A stretch of 64,000 nt of DNA, taken from positions 496,001 through 560,000 of the forward strand of contig DJJU01000006.1 of the NCBI GenBank assembly GCA_002434305.1, in the 5' to 3' direction. Made by a program: the position numbers and the translations under genes. The notes below the pieces were generated by a model, which searched no databases, had not been told where the DNA came from, and saw nothing but the letters and a program-made list of their open reading frames with translations. The stretch is from Alicycliphilus sp. UBA6560 (lineage in GTDB: Bacteria > Pseudomonadota > Gammaproteobacteria > Burkholderiales > Burkholderiaceae_C). Positions 24,522 through 33,200 of the stretch are shown here, in pieces (the stretch's first letter is position 1; each line of letters starts with the position of its first letter).

Positions 24522-25163
24522 ATGGCCCGCATGTTCACCTCTGCCGCCGCCTCCTCGTCCTGGATCACGGGTTTCACCGTGTGCCTGTCGCTGATCGTTT
24601 CCATCGGCGCGCAGAACCTTTACGTGCTGCGCCAGGCCGTGCAGGGCGAGCACGTGCGCGCCTGCGTGGCCTGGTGCGTGGCCAGCGACGTGTTGCTGGT
24701 CACGGTGGGCGTGGCGGGCATGGCGCAGCTGCTGGGCAGCTCGCCCACGCTGGCGCAGTGGCTGCAGTGGGGCGGGGCGCTGTTTTTGCTGGGCTACGGG
24801 CTGTATGCCTGGCACCGGGCCTTCTTCGCGCCCGGCCAGGGGCTGCAGACCGGCGATGGGCGCGTGGCCCGCGGCCTGCTCGGCGTCATCAGTGGCCTGG
24901 CCGTCATCACGCTGCTGAATCCGCACGTGTACCTGGATACAGTAGTGCTCATCGGTTCCATCGGCGCGCGCCAGGACGGCTGGCTCAAGGCGGTGTTCGT
25001 ACTGGGTGCTGCCTCGGCCAGTCTGACGTGGTTTCTGGTGCTGGCCTTTGCCGGGCGCCGGCTGCAGCGGCTGTTTGCCAACCCGCGTGCCTGGCAGGTG
25101 CTGGATGCCCTCACCGGCGCCATGATGTTCGTGCTGGCCTGGTGGGTCGGGCGCGCCGCCTGA
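24522..25163 (+). CDS. lysE: LysE/ArgO-family amino acid exporter
   Basis: Inner-membrane exporter of lysine and/or arginine, about six helices. The family start CLSLIVSIGAQNLYVLRQ and the conserved GLAVITLLNPHVYLDTVVLIG are clear. The start is uncertain: GTG near 24507, ATG near 24522 and ATG near 24531 are in frame and none has a good ribosome site; I take the middle one (213 residues). Divergent from argP, with roughly 60 bp for both promoters. Confidence 0.92.
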   Translation: MARMFTSAAASSSWITGFTVCLSLIVSIGAQNLYVLRQAVQGEHVRACVAWCVASDVLLVTVGVAGMAQLLGSSPTLAQWLQWGGALFLLGYGLYAWHRAFFAPGQGLQTGDGRVARGLLGVISGLAVITLLNPHVYLDTVVLIGSIGARQDGWLKAVFVLGAASASLTWFLVLAFAGRRLQRLFANPRAWQVLDALTGAMMFVLAWWVGRAA

Positions 25164-25183
25164 TAGGCAAAAGGCGCGGCGCT

Positions 25184-25438
25184 TCAGTCGCGCCGGCGCA
25201 GCAGCTCGTACAGGCCCAGCAGAAGCACCGAGCCGGCAGCCGCCGCGATCCAGCCCAGCCAGTCGCCGGGTGCGAACAGCCGCGCCGCCACGCCCACATA
25301 AGTGGCCAGCAGGGCGCCGCAAATGCCCAGCAGGGCGCTGAGGAACCAGCTGCGCGCCGGGCGCTGCGGAGGACTGAACAGGTGGCCAAGCAGGCCGAGG
25401 GCGAAGCCGATGGCTACCACGCCAAGAAAGGTCGTCAT
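25184..25438 (-). CDS. GlsB/YeaQ/YmgE-family small membrane protein
   Basis: An 84-residue protein with three hydrophobic helices and glycine-rich motifs (GVVAIGFALGLLGHLF; LLGICGALLATYVG), the transglycosylase-associated / GlsB stress-response pattern. No catalytic residues; role unproven. It converges on lysE with 20 bp between stops. The longer in-frame TTG start two codons upstream has no advantage. Confidence 0.8.
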   Translation of the reverse strand: MTTFLGVVAIGFALGLLGHLFSPPQRPARSWFLSALLGICGALLATYVGVAARLFAPGDWLGWIAAAAGSVLLLGLYELLRRRD

Positions 25439-25559
25439 GGGCAAGCGCGAAGTACGAGCCTGGACTCTAAGGGCGTAAAGCGGCCGCGCGGCGCTGGTGC
25501 GCGTCGCGAACTGTCAACAACTTTGAAAACCCGCCTGCCGGCGGCCAGGCGCCGGGGCG

Positions 25560-26126
25560 TCAGGGCAGGGCGGAGGTATTGGCCAGGAGGGCTGGGACTT
25601 GCGCCTCGTCGGCGTCCATGGCCACCCGGCGGGCGCCGTTGAAGCGCCGCTGCCAGTAGCGCGAGCCCATGTCTTCGACTCGCACCTGCGCGCCGCTGCG
25701 CGGGGAGTGGATGAACTTGCCCTCGCCCAGGTAGATGCCGACGTGGCTGAAGGCGCGGCGCATGGTGTTGAAGAACACCAGGTCGCCGGGCTGCAGGTCT
25801 TTCTTGTCGATGACTTTGGTGGCGGCGGCCTGCTCGCTGGCGCGGCGCGGCAGGACCAGGCCCTTGGCCTGCTCGAACGCGGCGCGCACGAAGCCGCTGC
25901 AGTCAAAGCCGATTTCGGCGCTGGTGCCGCCGCGGCGGTAGGGCACGCCGACGAAGCCCATGGCCGTGGTGATGAGCTCGGAGGTGCGGTCCGCCACGTT
26001 GTGGCGAACGTCCTGCAGCTGGGTGATGAGGGTGGCCCGGTCGGCGCTGCTACGCTCCGCGTTATCGGCAGGAGAGGCGTAAGCGTTTGCGCAAACCAGT
26101 AACAACAAGCACAGCCAACGAGACAT
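25560..26126 (-). CDS. NlpC/P60 (C40) peptidoglycan peptidase
   Basis: Secreted cysteine peptidase that cleaves peptidoglycan cross-link peptides. 188 residues: signal peptide MSRWLCLLLLVCANAYA, a short linker, then the C40 domain (about 55-180). Catalytic Cys is in FDCSGFVRAAF, His in FSHVGIYLG, and the third polar residue in HSPRSG. It is divergent from the sugar dehydrogenase gene, with 149 bp between. Confidence 0.92.
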   Translation of the reverse strand: MSRWLCLLLLVCANAYASPADNAERSSADRATLITQLQDVRHNVADRTSELITTAMGFVGVPYRRGGTSAEIGFDCSGFVRAAFEQAKGLVLPRRASEQAAATKVIDKKDLQPGDLVFFNTMRRAFSHVGIYLGEGKFIHSPRSGAQVRVEDMGSRYWQRRFNGARRVAMDADEAQVPALLANTSALP

Positions 26127-26275
26127 GGGGCGCGAGGGTAGCACGGGGCGCTCGTTTCACGGCCTGCAAGAATGTTGCAAAACGTTGAATCTTTTCAATG
26201 GCTTTTGCGGTGCGATGCAGGCAGTCTTCGGCTGGCGGGCGGCCTGCCGCAGCGCCTCCGCGCCCGGGGGAATAC

Positions 26276-27472
26276 ATGCGAAAAGTGCCTCTAACCCTTG
26301 CCAGTAAAGCGCTAGCAGCTCTTTTTTCAATAGCGATTGTGCAGACCTGGGCAGCCGATCAGCCTGGCGCCCCCTTGCCGGCGCCCCAGGACGGCCGGGT
26401 GAGCGTGGTGGCCCGCGGGCTGGAGAACCCCTGGGCCGTGGCCTTCCTGCCGCAGGGGCGCTTCCTGGTCACCGAGCGGCCGGGCCGCATGCGCATCGTC
26501 CAGCCCGACGGCCGCTTGGGGCCGCCCCTGTCCGGTCTGCCGAAAGTGGCGGCGGGCGGGCAGGGCGGCCTGCTGGACGTGGTGACGGACCGCGACTTCG
26601 CCCGCAGCCGGCGGGTGTTCTTCTGCTATGCCGAGCCCGGCGCCGACGCCCGCACCAACAGCACCGCCCTGGCCAGCGCCGTGCTGTCCGAGGACGAGAG
26701 CGCGCTGCAGCAGGTGAAGGTGCTGTTCAGCCAGCAGCCCAAGGTGGCCAGCCAGATGCACTTCGGCTGCCGCATCGTGCAGGCGCCGGACGGCAACCTG
26801 TTCCTGGCCCTGGGCGAGCGCTTTTCCCGCAAGGAGGATGCCCAGCGTCTGGACAACCACCTGGGCAAGGTGGTGCGCATCGCGCCCACCGGCGGCCCGG
26901 CCGACGGCAACCCTCTGGTGGGGCGCGCCGGTGCCCTGCCCGAGATCTGGAGCTGGGGCCACCGCAATCCGCAGGGCGCCGCCTGGGGCCCGGACGGTCG
27001 GCTGTGGGTCCATGAGCACGGCCCGCAGGGCGGTGACGAGATCAACCGCCCCGAGGCCGGGCGCAACTACGGCTGGCCGGTCGTTACCTATGGCGAGAAC
27101 TACGGCGGCGGACATATCGGCGAGGGCACGCACAAGGCCGGCATGGAGTCGCCGCTGCACTGGTGGGTGCCGTCCATCGCACCCTCGGGCATGGCGTTTT
27201 TGACCAGCGACCGCTATGGGCCGGCGTGGCGCGGCAGCCTGTTCGTCGGCGCGCTCAAGGCGCAGCGGCTGCACCGCCTGCAGCTCGAAGGCGCCCGGGT
27301 GGTGCGCGACGAATATCTGCTGACGGCCTTGGGCGCGCGCATCCGCGACGTGCGCCAGGGGCCGGACGGCTGGCTGTACCTGCTCACGGACAGCGGCGAC
27401 GGCCAGTTGCTGCGCCTGCTGCCCGCCGCGAGAGGACAATCGGCCGCAACCACGGCCCCGCCGACCGATTGA
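26276..27472 (+). CDS. Secreted PQQ-dependent sugar dehydrogenase
   Basis: Soluble aldose sugar dehydrogenase of the six-bladed beta-propeller GSDH family, periplasmic, passing electrons to the respiratory chain through PQQ. 398 residues: signal peptide about 1-27, then LENPWAVAFLPQGRFLVTER, WSWGHRNPQG, HEHGPQGGDEIN and YGENYGGGHIG, all typical. GGGGGA stands 5 bp before the ATG. The hydrophobic core of the signal peptide is encoded by a dispersed palindromic repeat (SKALAALFSIAIV). PQQ synthesis genes are not in the window. Confidence 0.92.
   Translation: MRKVPLTLASKALAALFSIAIVQTWAADQPGAPLPAPQDGRVSVVARGLENPWAVAFLPQGRFLVTERPGRMRIVQPDGRLGPPLSGLPKVAAGGQGGLLDVVTDRDFARSRRVFFCYAEPGADARTNSTALASAVLSEDESALQQVKVLFSQQPKVASQMHFGCRIVQAPDGNLFLALGERFSRKEDAQRLDNHLGKVVRIAPTGGPADGNPLVGRAGALPEIWSWGHRNPQGAAWGPDGRLWVHEHGPQGGDEINRPEAGRNYGWPVVTYGENYGGGHIGEGTHKAGMESPLHWWVPSIAPSGMAFLTSDRYGPAWRGSLFVGALKAQRLHRLQLEGARVVRDEYLLTALGARIRDVRQGPDGWLYLLTDSGDGQLLRLLPAARGQSAATTAPPTD
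26288..26338 (+). repeat. Palindromic repeat copy forming a signal peptide
   Basis: AAGCGCTAGCAGCT with a T/A-rich right flank and a shortened left arm CTTGCC. It lies within codons 5-21 of the sugar dehydrogenase and is read in the same frame as the other intragenic copies (K-A-L-A-A). Confidence 0.7.
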
Positions 27473-27494
27473 CCGTTTGAACAGAGACCCTCCC

Positions 27495-28103
27495 ATGCTG
27501 CTTGACGCCCTTGATTCCCAACTCGTGCTGGTGGACTACCAGGAGCGCCTGATGCCGGCCATCTTCGAAGGCCCGGCCGTGCTGGCCAACGCGCGCCGGC
27601 TGGCGCAGGTGGCGCAGCTGCTGGACGTGCCCGTCTGGGGCACGGAGCAAAACCCCTCGCGCCTGGGGCCCAACGACGCCGCACTGCGCGCCCTGTGCCA
27701 GCGCACCCTGGCCAAGATGCACTTCAGCGCCGCCGAGGAAGGCCTGTCCGAATGGCTGCGCCCGCCGGCCCGACCGCAGGGCGGCAACGCCCGCAGTCTG
27801 CCGCGCCACCTGCAAAAGCAGCGCGAGCAGGCACCGCAGGAGGGCCGCGCCAGCATCGTCATCGCCGGCTGCGAGGCCCACGTGTGCCTGCTGCAGACAG
27901 CACTGGATTTGCTCGAGGACGAATTCGAGGTCTGGGTGGTGACGGACGCCTGCGGCTCGCGCACCGAGCGCAGCCGCGACGCTGCCTTCGACCGCCTGGC
28001 CGGTGCCGGCGCCGAGCTGGTGACCACCGAGATGGTGGCCTTCGAGTGGCTGCGCGGCTGCGAGCACCCCGCCTTCAAGGACGTGCTGGCGCTGGTGAAA
28101 TAG
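27495..28103 (+). CDS. Isochorismatase-family hydrolase
   Basis: Cytoplasmic cysteine hydrolase, 202 residues. The triad is visible: Asp in LVLVDYQERLMP (about residue 13), Lys in LAKMHFSA, and the nucleophilic Cys in IAGCEAHVCLLQTALDL (about 134). The AHVC arrangement matches YcaC-type members of unknown substrate. The ATG at 27495 is preferred over a TTG at 27477. It follows the sugar dehydrogenase by 22 bp. Confidence 0.88.
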   Translation: MLLDALDSQLVLVDYQERLMPAIFEGPAVLANARRLAQVAQLLDVPVWGTEQNPSRLGPNDAALRALCQRTLAKMHFSAAEEGLSEWLRPPARPQGGNARSLPRHLQKQREQAPQEGRASIVIAGCEAHVCLLQTALDLLEDEFEVWVVTDACGSRTERSRDAAFDRLAGAGAELVTTEMVAFEWLRGCEHPAFKDVLALVK

Positions 28104-28111
28104 ACAATACA

Positions 28112-28165
28112 GATTTTTTGGCCTCCAGCCCTTGCTGGACAAGCGCTGGAGGCTATGAAAACCAT
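28112..28165. repeat. Dispersed palindromic repeat after the isochorismatase gene
   Basis: GCCTCCAGCCCTTG, loop of 5, CAAGCGCTGGAGGC: 13 of 14 arm positions pair, the most symmetrical copy here, preceded by six T. A further half-copy-like stretch (CCATAGTAGCCCGC) follows at about 28161. It lies 9 bp after the stop and could act as a terminator. Confidence 0.85.
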
Positions 28166-28305
28166 AGTAGCCCGCACTCGTCACCACTCCGTTGCCCGTC
28201 AGCTATCCGCAAGCGCCCTGTGAATAATTATGAATTTTGCATGACTGACCCGCCGCACAGGCCCGGCGCCCACGACCGCAAGCAAGCACCCAAGGAGACA
28301 ACGCC

Positions 28306-30210
28306 ATGACCACCGACGCCACCGGTTTTGCCGAGTTCCATCGCCGCTCCATCGAAGACCGCGACGCTTTCTGGGCCGAGCAGGCCCGCCTGATCGACTG
28401 GCAGCAGTCGCCCGAGGTGATCTGCGAGTACGACAACCCGCCGTTCGCCAAGTGGTTCGTGGGCGGCACCACCAATCTGTGCCACAACGCCGTCGACCGC
28501 CACGTGACGGCACGCGGCGCGCAGAACGCGCTGGTGGCGATCTCCACCGAAACCAACACCGAGCGTGCCTACACCTACGCCGAGCTGCACGCCGAGGTGC
28601 AGCGCATGGCGGCGGTGCTGCAGTCGCTGGGCGTCAAGCAGGGCGACCGGGTGCTGATCTACATGCCCATGGTGGCCGAGGCGGCGTTCGCCATGCTGGC
28701 CTGCGTGCGCATCGGGGCCATCCATTCGGTGGTGTTTGGCGGCTTTGCCTCGTCGTCGCTGGCCTCGCGCATCGAGGACGCCGAGCCCACCGTGATCGTC
28801 AGCGCCGACGCCGGTTCGCGCGGCGGGCGCGTCGTGGCCTACAAGCCGCTGCTGGACGAGGCCATCGAGCTGTCGGCGCACAAGCCTGCCGCCGTACTGC
28901 TGGTGAACCGCGGCCTGGCCCCGGCTGCCATGCGCGCCGGGCGCGACCACGACTGGGCGGCACTGCGCGAGCGGCACATAGATGCGCAGGTGCCCTGCGT
29001 CTGGGTCGAGTCCACCCACCCCAGCTACACGCTGTACACCAGCGGCACAACCGGCAAGCCCAAGGGCGTGCAACGCGACACGGGCGGCTACACGGTGGCG
29101 CTGGCCTCCAGCATGCGCACCATCTTCCCGGCCCAGCCCGGCGACACGTATTTCTGCACCAGCGACATCGGCTGGGTGGTGGGGCACAGTTACATCATCT
29201 ATGCGCCCCTGATCGCGGGCATGACCACCATCCTGTATGAGGGCCTGCCGGTTCGGCCGGACGCCGGCATCTGGTGGAGCCTTGTCGAGAAGTACCAGAT
29301 CACCCACATGTTCTCGGCACCCACGGCGGTGCGGGTGCTCAAAAAACAGGACCCCGAGTACCTGACGAAGTACGACATCAGCAGCCTGAAAGCTCTGTGG
29401 CTGGCTGGCGAGCCGCTGGACGAGCCCACGGCCACCTGGATCAGCGGCGCCCTGGGCGTTCCCATCATCGACAACTACTGGCAGACGGAGACCGGCTGGC
29501 CCATCCTCACGCTGTGCAACGGCGTCGAGCAGCAGCCCTCGCGCTTCGGCAGCCCGGGCAAGGCGGTGTACGGCTACGACGTCAAGCTGATCGACGAAGC
29601 CACGGGCCAGGAGCTGACCGAACCCCACCAGAAGGGCGTGGTGGCCATCGAAGGCCCGCTGCCCCCCGGCTGCCTGCAGACCGTGTGGCGCAATGACGAG
29701 CGCTTCGTCAACACCTACTGGAAGAGCATCCCCGGCCGGCTGATCTACAGCACCTTCGACTGGGGCGTGCGCGACGAGGACGGCTACTACTTCATCCTGG
29801 GCCGCACCGACGACGTGATCAACGTGGCCGGCCACCGCCTGGGAACGCGCGAGATTGAGGAATGCATCGCCGGCCACCCTGGCATCGCCGAAGTGGCGGT
29901 AGTGGGTGTGGCCGACCCGGTGAAGGGCCAGGTGGCCATGGCCTTCGCCGTGCCGCGCGACGCCGCCGCCGTGGCCGACGATGCGGGCCGCCAGGCGCTG
30001 GAGGCCGAGGTCATGAAGCAGGTGGACCACAACCTGGGCGCCGTGGCCCGGCCGGCGCGCGTGCTGTTCGTGGGCCTGCTGCCCAAGACCCGCAGCGGCA
30101 AGCTGCTGCGCCGCGCCCTGCAGGCCGTGGCCGAGCGGCGCGACCCGGGCGACCTGACGACGATGGAAGACCCGGCGGCGCTGCAGCAGATCCAGGCTCA
30201 GCTCGGCTGA
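28306..30210 (+). CDS. prpE: Propionate-CoA ligase
   Basis: Activates propionate to propionyl-CoA with ATP through an acyl-adenylate. 634 residues of the acetyl-CoA synthetase family: N-terminal ACAS_N segment, P-loop-like YTSGTTGKPKGVQRD (about 244-258), DNYWQTETGWP, and GRTDDVINVAGHRL. The reactive C-terminal lysine, PKTRSGKLLRRALQ, is the usual acylation site for Pat-type control; a GNAT fusion that could do this lies at 40.4-43.1 kb. Closest to PrpE rather than Acs because of ICEYDNPPFAKWFVGG. The rest of the methylcitrate cycle is not next to it. The ~200-bp gap upstream holds a repeat and an AT-rich stretch near 28220. Confidence 0.93.
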   Translation: MTTDATGFAEFHRRSIEDRDAFWAEQARLIDWQQSPEVICEYDNPPFAKWFVGGTTNLCHNAVDRHVTARGAQNALVAISTETNTERAYTYAELHAEVQRMAAVLQSLGVKQGDRVLIYMPMVAEAAFAMLACVRIGAIHSVVFGGFASSSLASRIEDAEPTVIVSADAGSRGGRVVAYKPLLDEAIELSAHKPAAVLLVNRGLAPAAMRAGRDHDWAALRERHIDAQVPCVWVESTHPSYTLYTSGTTGKPKGVQRDTGGYTVALASSMRTIFPAQPGDTYFCTSDIGWVVGHSYIIYAPLIAGMTTILYEGLPVRPDAGIWWSLVEKYQITHMFSAPTAVRVLKKQDPEYLTKYDISSLKALWLAGEPLDEPTATWISGALGVPIIDNYWQTETGWPILTLCNGVEQQPSRFGSPGKAVYGYDVKLIDEATGQELTEPHQKGVVAIEGPLPPGCLQTVWRNDERFVNTYWKSIPGRLIYSTFDWGVRDEDGYYFILGRTDDVINVAGHRLGTREIEECIAGHPGIAEVAVVGVADPVKGQVAMAFAVPRDAAAVADDAGRQALEAEVMKQVDHNLGAVARPARVLFVGLLPKTRSGKLLRRALQAVAERRDPGDLTTMEDPAALQQIQAQLG

Positions 30211-30222
30211 GGCCATCTGCTG

Positions 30223-30276
30223 CCTCAAAAACAATAGCTGCCAGCGCTTGTCCAATAAGCGCTGGAGGCTGTTTTG
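30223..30276 (+). repeat. Dispersed palindromic repeat after prpE
   Basis: Near-consensus copy: ATAGCTGCCAGCGCTTGTCC, then AATAAGCGCTGGAGGCT and TTTT. It fills the convergent gap between prpE and the five-PAS protein and could serve as a terminator for both. Confidence 0.9.
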
Positions 30277-30298
30277 AGCGATATTTCACCGGGCCCGC

Positions 30299-33200
30299 TC
30301 AGGGCCCGGTTGCCGTTTCCAGCCACTGCGCCGGAGCCTGCCACTGGCGCGCCCAGACGGTGAACTCATCCAGCGGCATGGGCCGGGCGATGCAGTAGCC
30401 CTGGGCCAGCGCGCAGCCCATGGCGAGCAGCATGCGGCCCTGTTCCACGGTCTCCACGCCCTCGGCGATGACCTCGCAGCCGAAGGAGCGGCTCAGCCCG
30501 ATGACGCCCTGCACGATGGCGCGGTCACCCGCGTCGTTCAGCATGCCGGTCACGAAGCTGCGGTCCAGCTTGAGGTGGTCCACCGGCAGTCGGCGCAGGT
30601 AGGCCAGCGACGAGTAGCCGGTGCCAAAGTCGTCGAAGGCGATGCCAACGCCCTGCGCGCGCAGGCGCGCCAGTTCGCGCGCGGCGTGGTCGATGTCGTA
30701 CAGGGCGGCGCTCTCCGTCAGCTCCAGCTGCAGCAGGTGCGCCGGCAGCCGCGGATGGCGTGCCAGGCGCTCCAGCATCCAGTCGGCAAAGCCTTCGCTG
30801 TGCAGGTGCTCGGGCGTGATGTTGACGCTGACCGGCAGCGGCTGGCCGGCGTGGGCCAGCTGGCCGATGAGGGCCAGGGCCTCGTCCACCACCCATTGCC
30901 CGAAGGCCTGCTGCAGCCCGTCGTGGCCGTCCAGCAGGGGCAGGAAGCGGATGGGCGGCAACAGGCCCTCGTCCGGGTGGTTCCAGCGCACCAGGGCCTC
31001 GGCGCCCACCACGGTGCCGCGGCACATGTCCACCTTGGGCTGCAGGTGCAGCACCAGTTCACCCGCGGCGATGGCCTGGGCCAGGCGGGCGCAGGCGCCC
31101 TGGCGGGCCTGATGCTCGCGTTCGTGCGCGGCGTCGAAGGCGTGGTAGCGGTTGCGCCCGGCCTGCTTGGCCGCGTACATGGCCTGGTCGGCATGGCGCA
31201 GCAGGGCATCGGCGTCGGCGCCGTCGTCGGGGTACAGGGTGTAGCCGATGCTGGCCGTGACCGCCACCCGCTCGCCATCCAGCGGATAGGGCGCGGACAC
31301 GCTGTCCATCACTGCCTGCAGGCGCGATTCGCACTCCGCGCCGTCAGTCAGGGCCGGCAACAGCACGACGAATTCGTCGCCGCCCAGCCGCGCCACGCAG
31401 TCTCCGGGTCGCAGGGCGTGCTGCAGGCGCTGCGCCACCATGACCAGCAGCCGGTCGCCGGCGGCGTGGCCCAGGCGGTCGTTCACGGGCTTGAAGCCGT
31501 CCAGGTCCAGGTAACCCACGCCCAGGTGGGTGCCGTCCGCGTGGCTCTGGCGCATGCCCTCCTGCAGCCGCCGCTCCAGCAGCACCCGGTTGGGCAGGCC
31601 GGTGAGCGCGTCATAGTGGGCCATGCGCTCGAGCTGCTGCTCCTGCGTGCGCTGGCTGCTGACGTCGATGGACATGCCCACCATGCGCAGCGGCTCGCCG
31701 TGCTCGTTCCAGGCAACGATCTTGCCCAGGCTGCGCACCCAGCGTCTGCCCTGGGCGGTGGCGATGCCCTGCAGCGTCACGTCGAAGGGCACGGCCGGGT
31801 TGGCCTTGTGGCGCGACAGCTCGCGCACCACTTCCAGCATGTCCGCCTGGGTCAGCGCCAGGTTCCAGGCCACGGGGCCGGGCGGCTCCTGCGCAGGCAG
31901 GCCGAGCAGTTCGCGCCAGCGCGCATCGCCGCTGATGGTGCCCTCGGTCAGATCACAGTCCCACAGGCCCAGGGTGGCGGCGGCGATGGTCAGCGACAGC
32001 AGTTCTTCGCGCTCGCGCACGCGCTGCTCGGTCTGTTTGCGCTCGGTGATGTCGTGCAGCACGAACAGCCAGCAGTCCTCGCCGTTCAGTTCGATCGGAC
32101 TGAGCGACTGCAGGATGGTGCGCCGCTCGCCCGAGGCGATGGTGATCTCCATCTCGTGGCCGACCAGCTCGCCACTGTCTCCGGCCGCAGCCATCATGGT
32201 GCGGCGCATCTGCGGCGTGCAGATGCCCAGCTCGATGGAGGATCTGCCCAGCGACTGCTCGCGCGTGTAGCCCACGGCCTGCTCCCAGGCCGGGTTGACG
32301 TCCAGGTACACGCCGTCACGGCGCCTGGAGAAACCCAGCGGCGAGGGCAGCAGGTGGAAGACCCGGGCCAGCCGTTCCTCGGACGCGCGCAGGCGCTCGG
32401 CGGCGCGGCGCACCTCGTCGATGTCCTGCAGGATGCCGCGGATGCGCACCACCTGCCCGCCTTCCACCACCGGCTCGCCACGGGCGCGCACCCACAGGTG
32501 GCGACCGTCGGCGCGCTGGATCTGCATCTCCGCCTGCCAGGTGCGGCGCTCGTGCAGGCAGCGGCGCAGCTCCTCGCGGACCTGCTCGCGCCATTCGGGC
32601 AGGACGAAGGTGTCCAGGTACCGGCGCGGCAGGGCCGAGCCCGGCTCCAGGCCGTGGATGTGAAAGCACACGTCCGACCAGTAACTCAGCCCCTTGCCGG
32701 GGACGTTCTCCCACACGCCCAGGCGGGCCATCCAGCCGGCCTCGCGCAGCAGGCGGTTGGCGGCCAGCAGCTCCTGGCGCACCTGCCGCTCCTGCGTCAG
32801 ATCGTGGAAGACGAATACCAGGCACTCCTGGCCATCGATGTGCGCCGAGCGGCCCGACATCAGCCCCTCCACCGGCTCGCCGGCGCGGTGCACGGTCACC
32901 GGCAGGCCGCGCACCTCGCCGTCGGTGGTCAGGGCGTGCAGCAGGCGCTGGCGCTCCTCCTTGTCGTCCCAGATGCCCAGCTCCAGCGAGGTGCGCCCGA
33001 GGATGGAGCCGCGCGGCAGGCGGATCAGCCGCTCGAAAGCCGGGTTCACGTCGACGTAGCGCCCGCTGTCCAGGTGGGTGATGCCAGCCGCATCGGGCAG
33101 CGTCTGGTAGATGGTGGTGTATTTGGTTTCCGAGGCCTTCAGCGCCTCGCGCTGCTCCCGCTGCTCGGTGATGTCCAGGTCCATGCCCGCCAGGCGCAAC

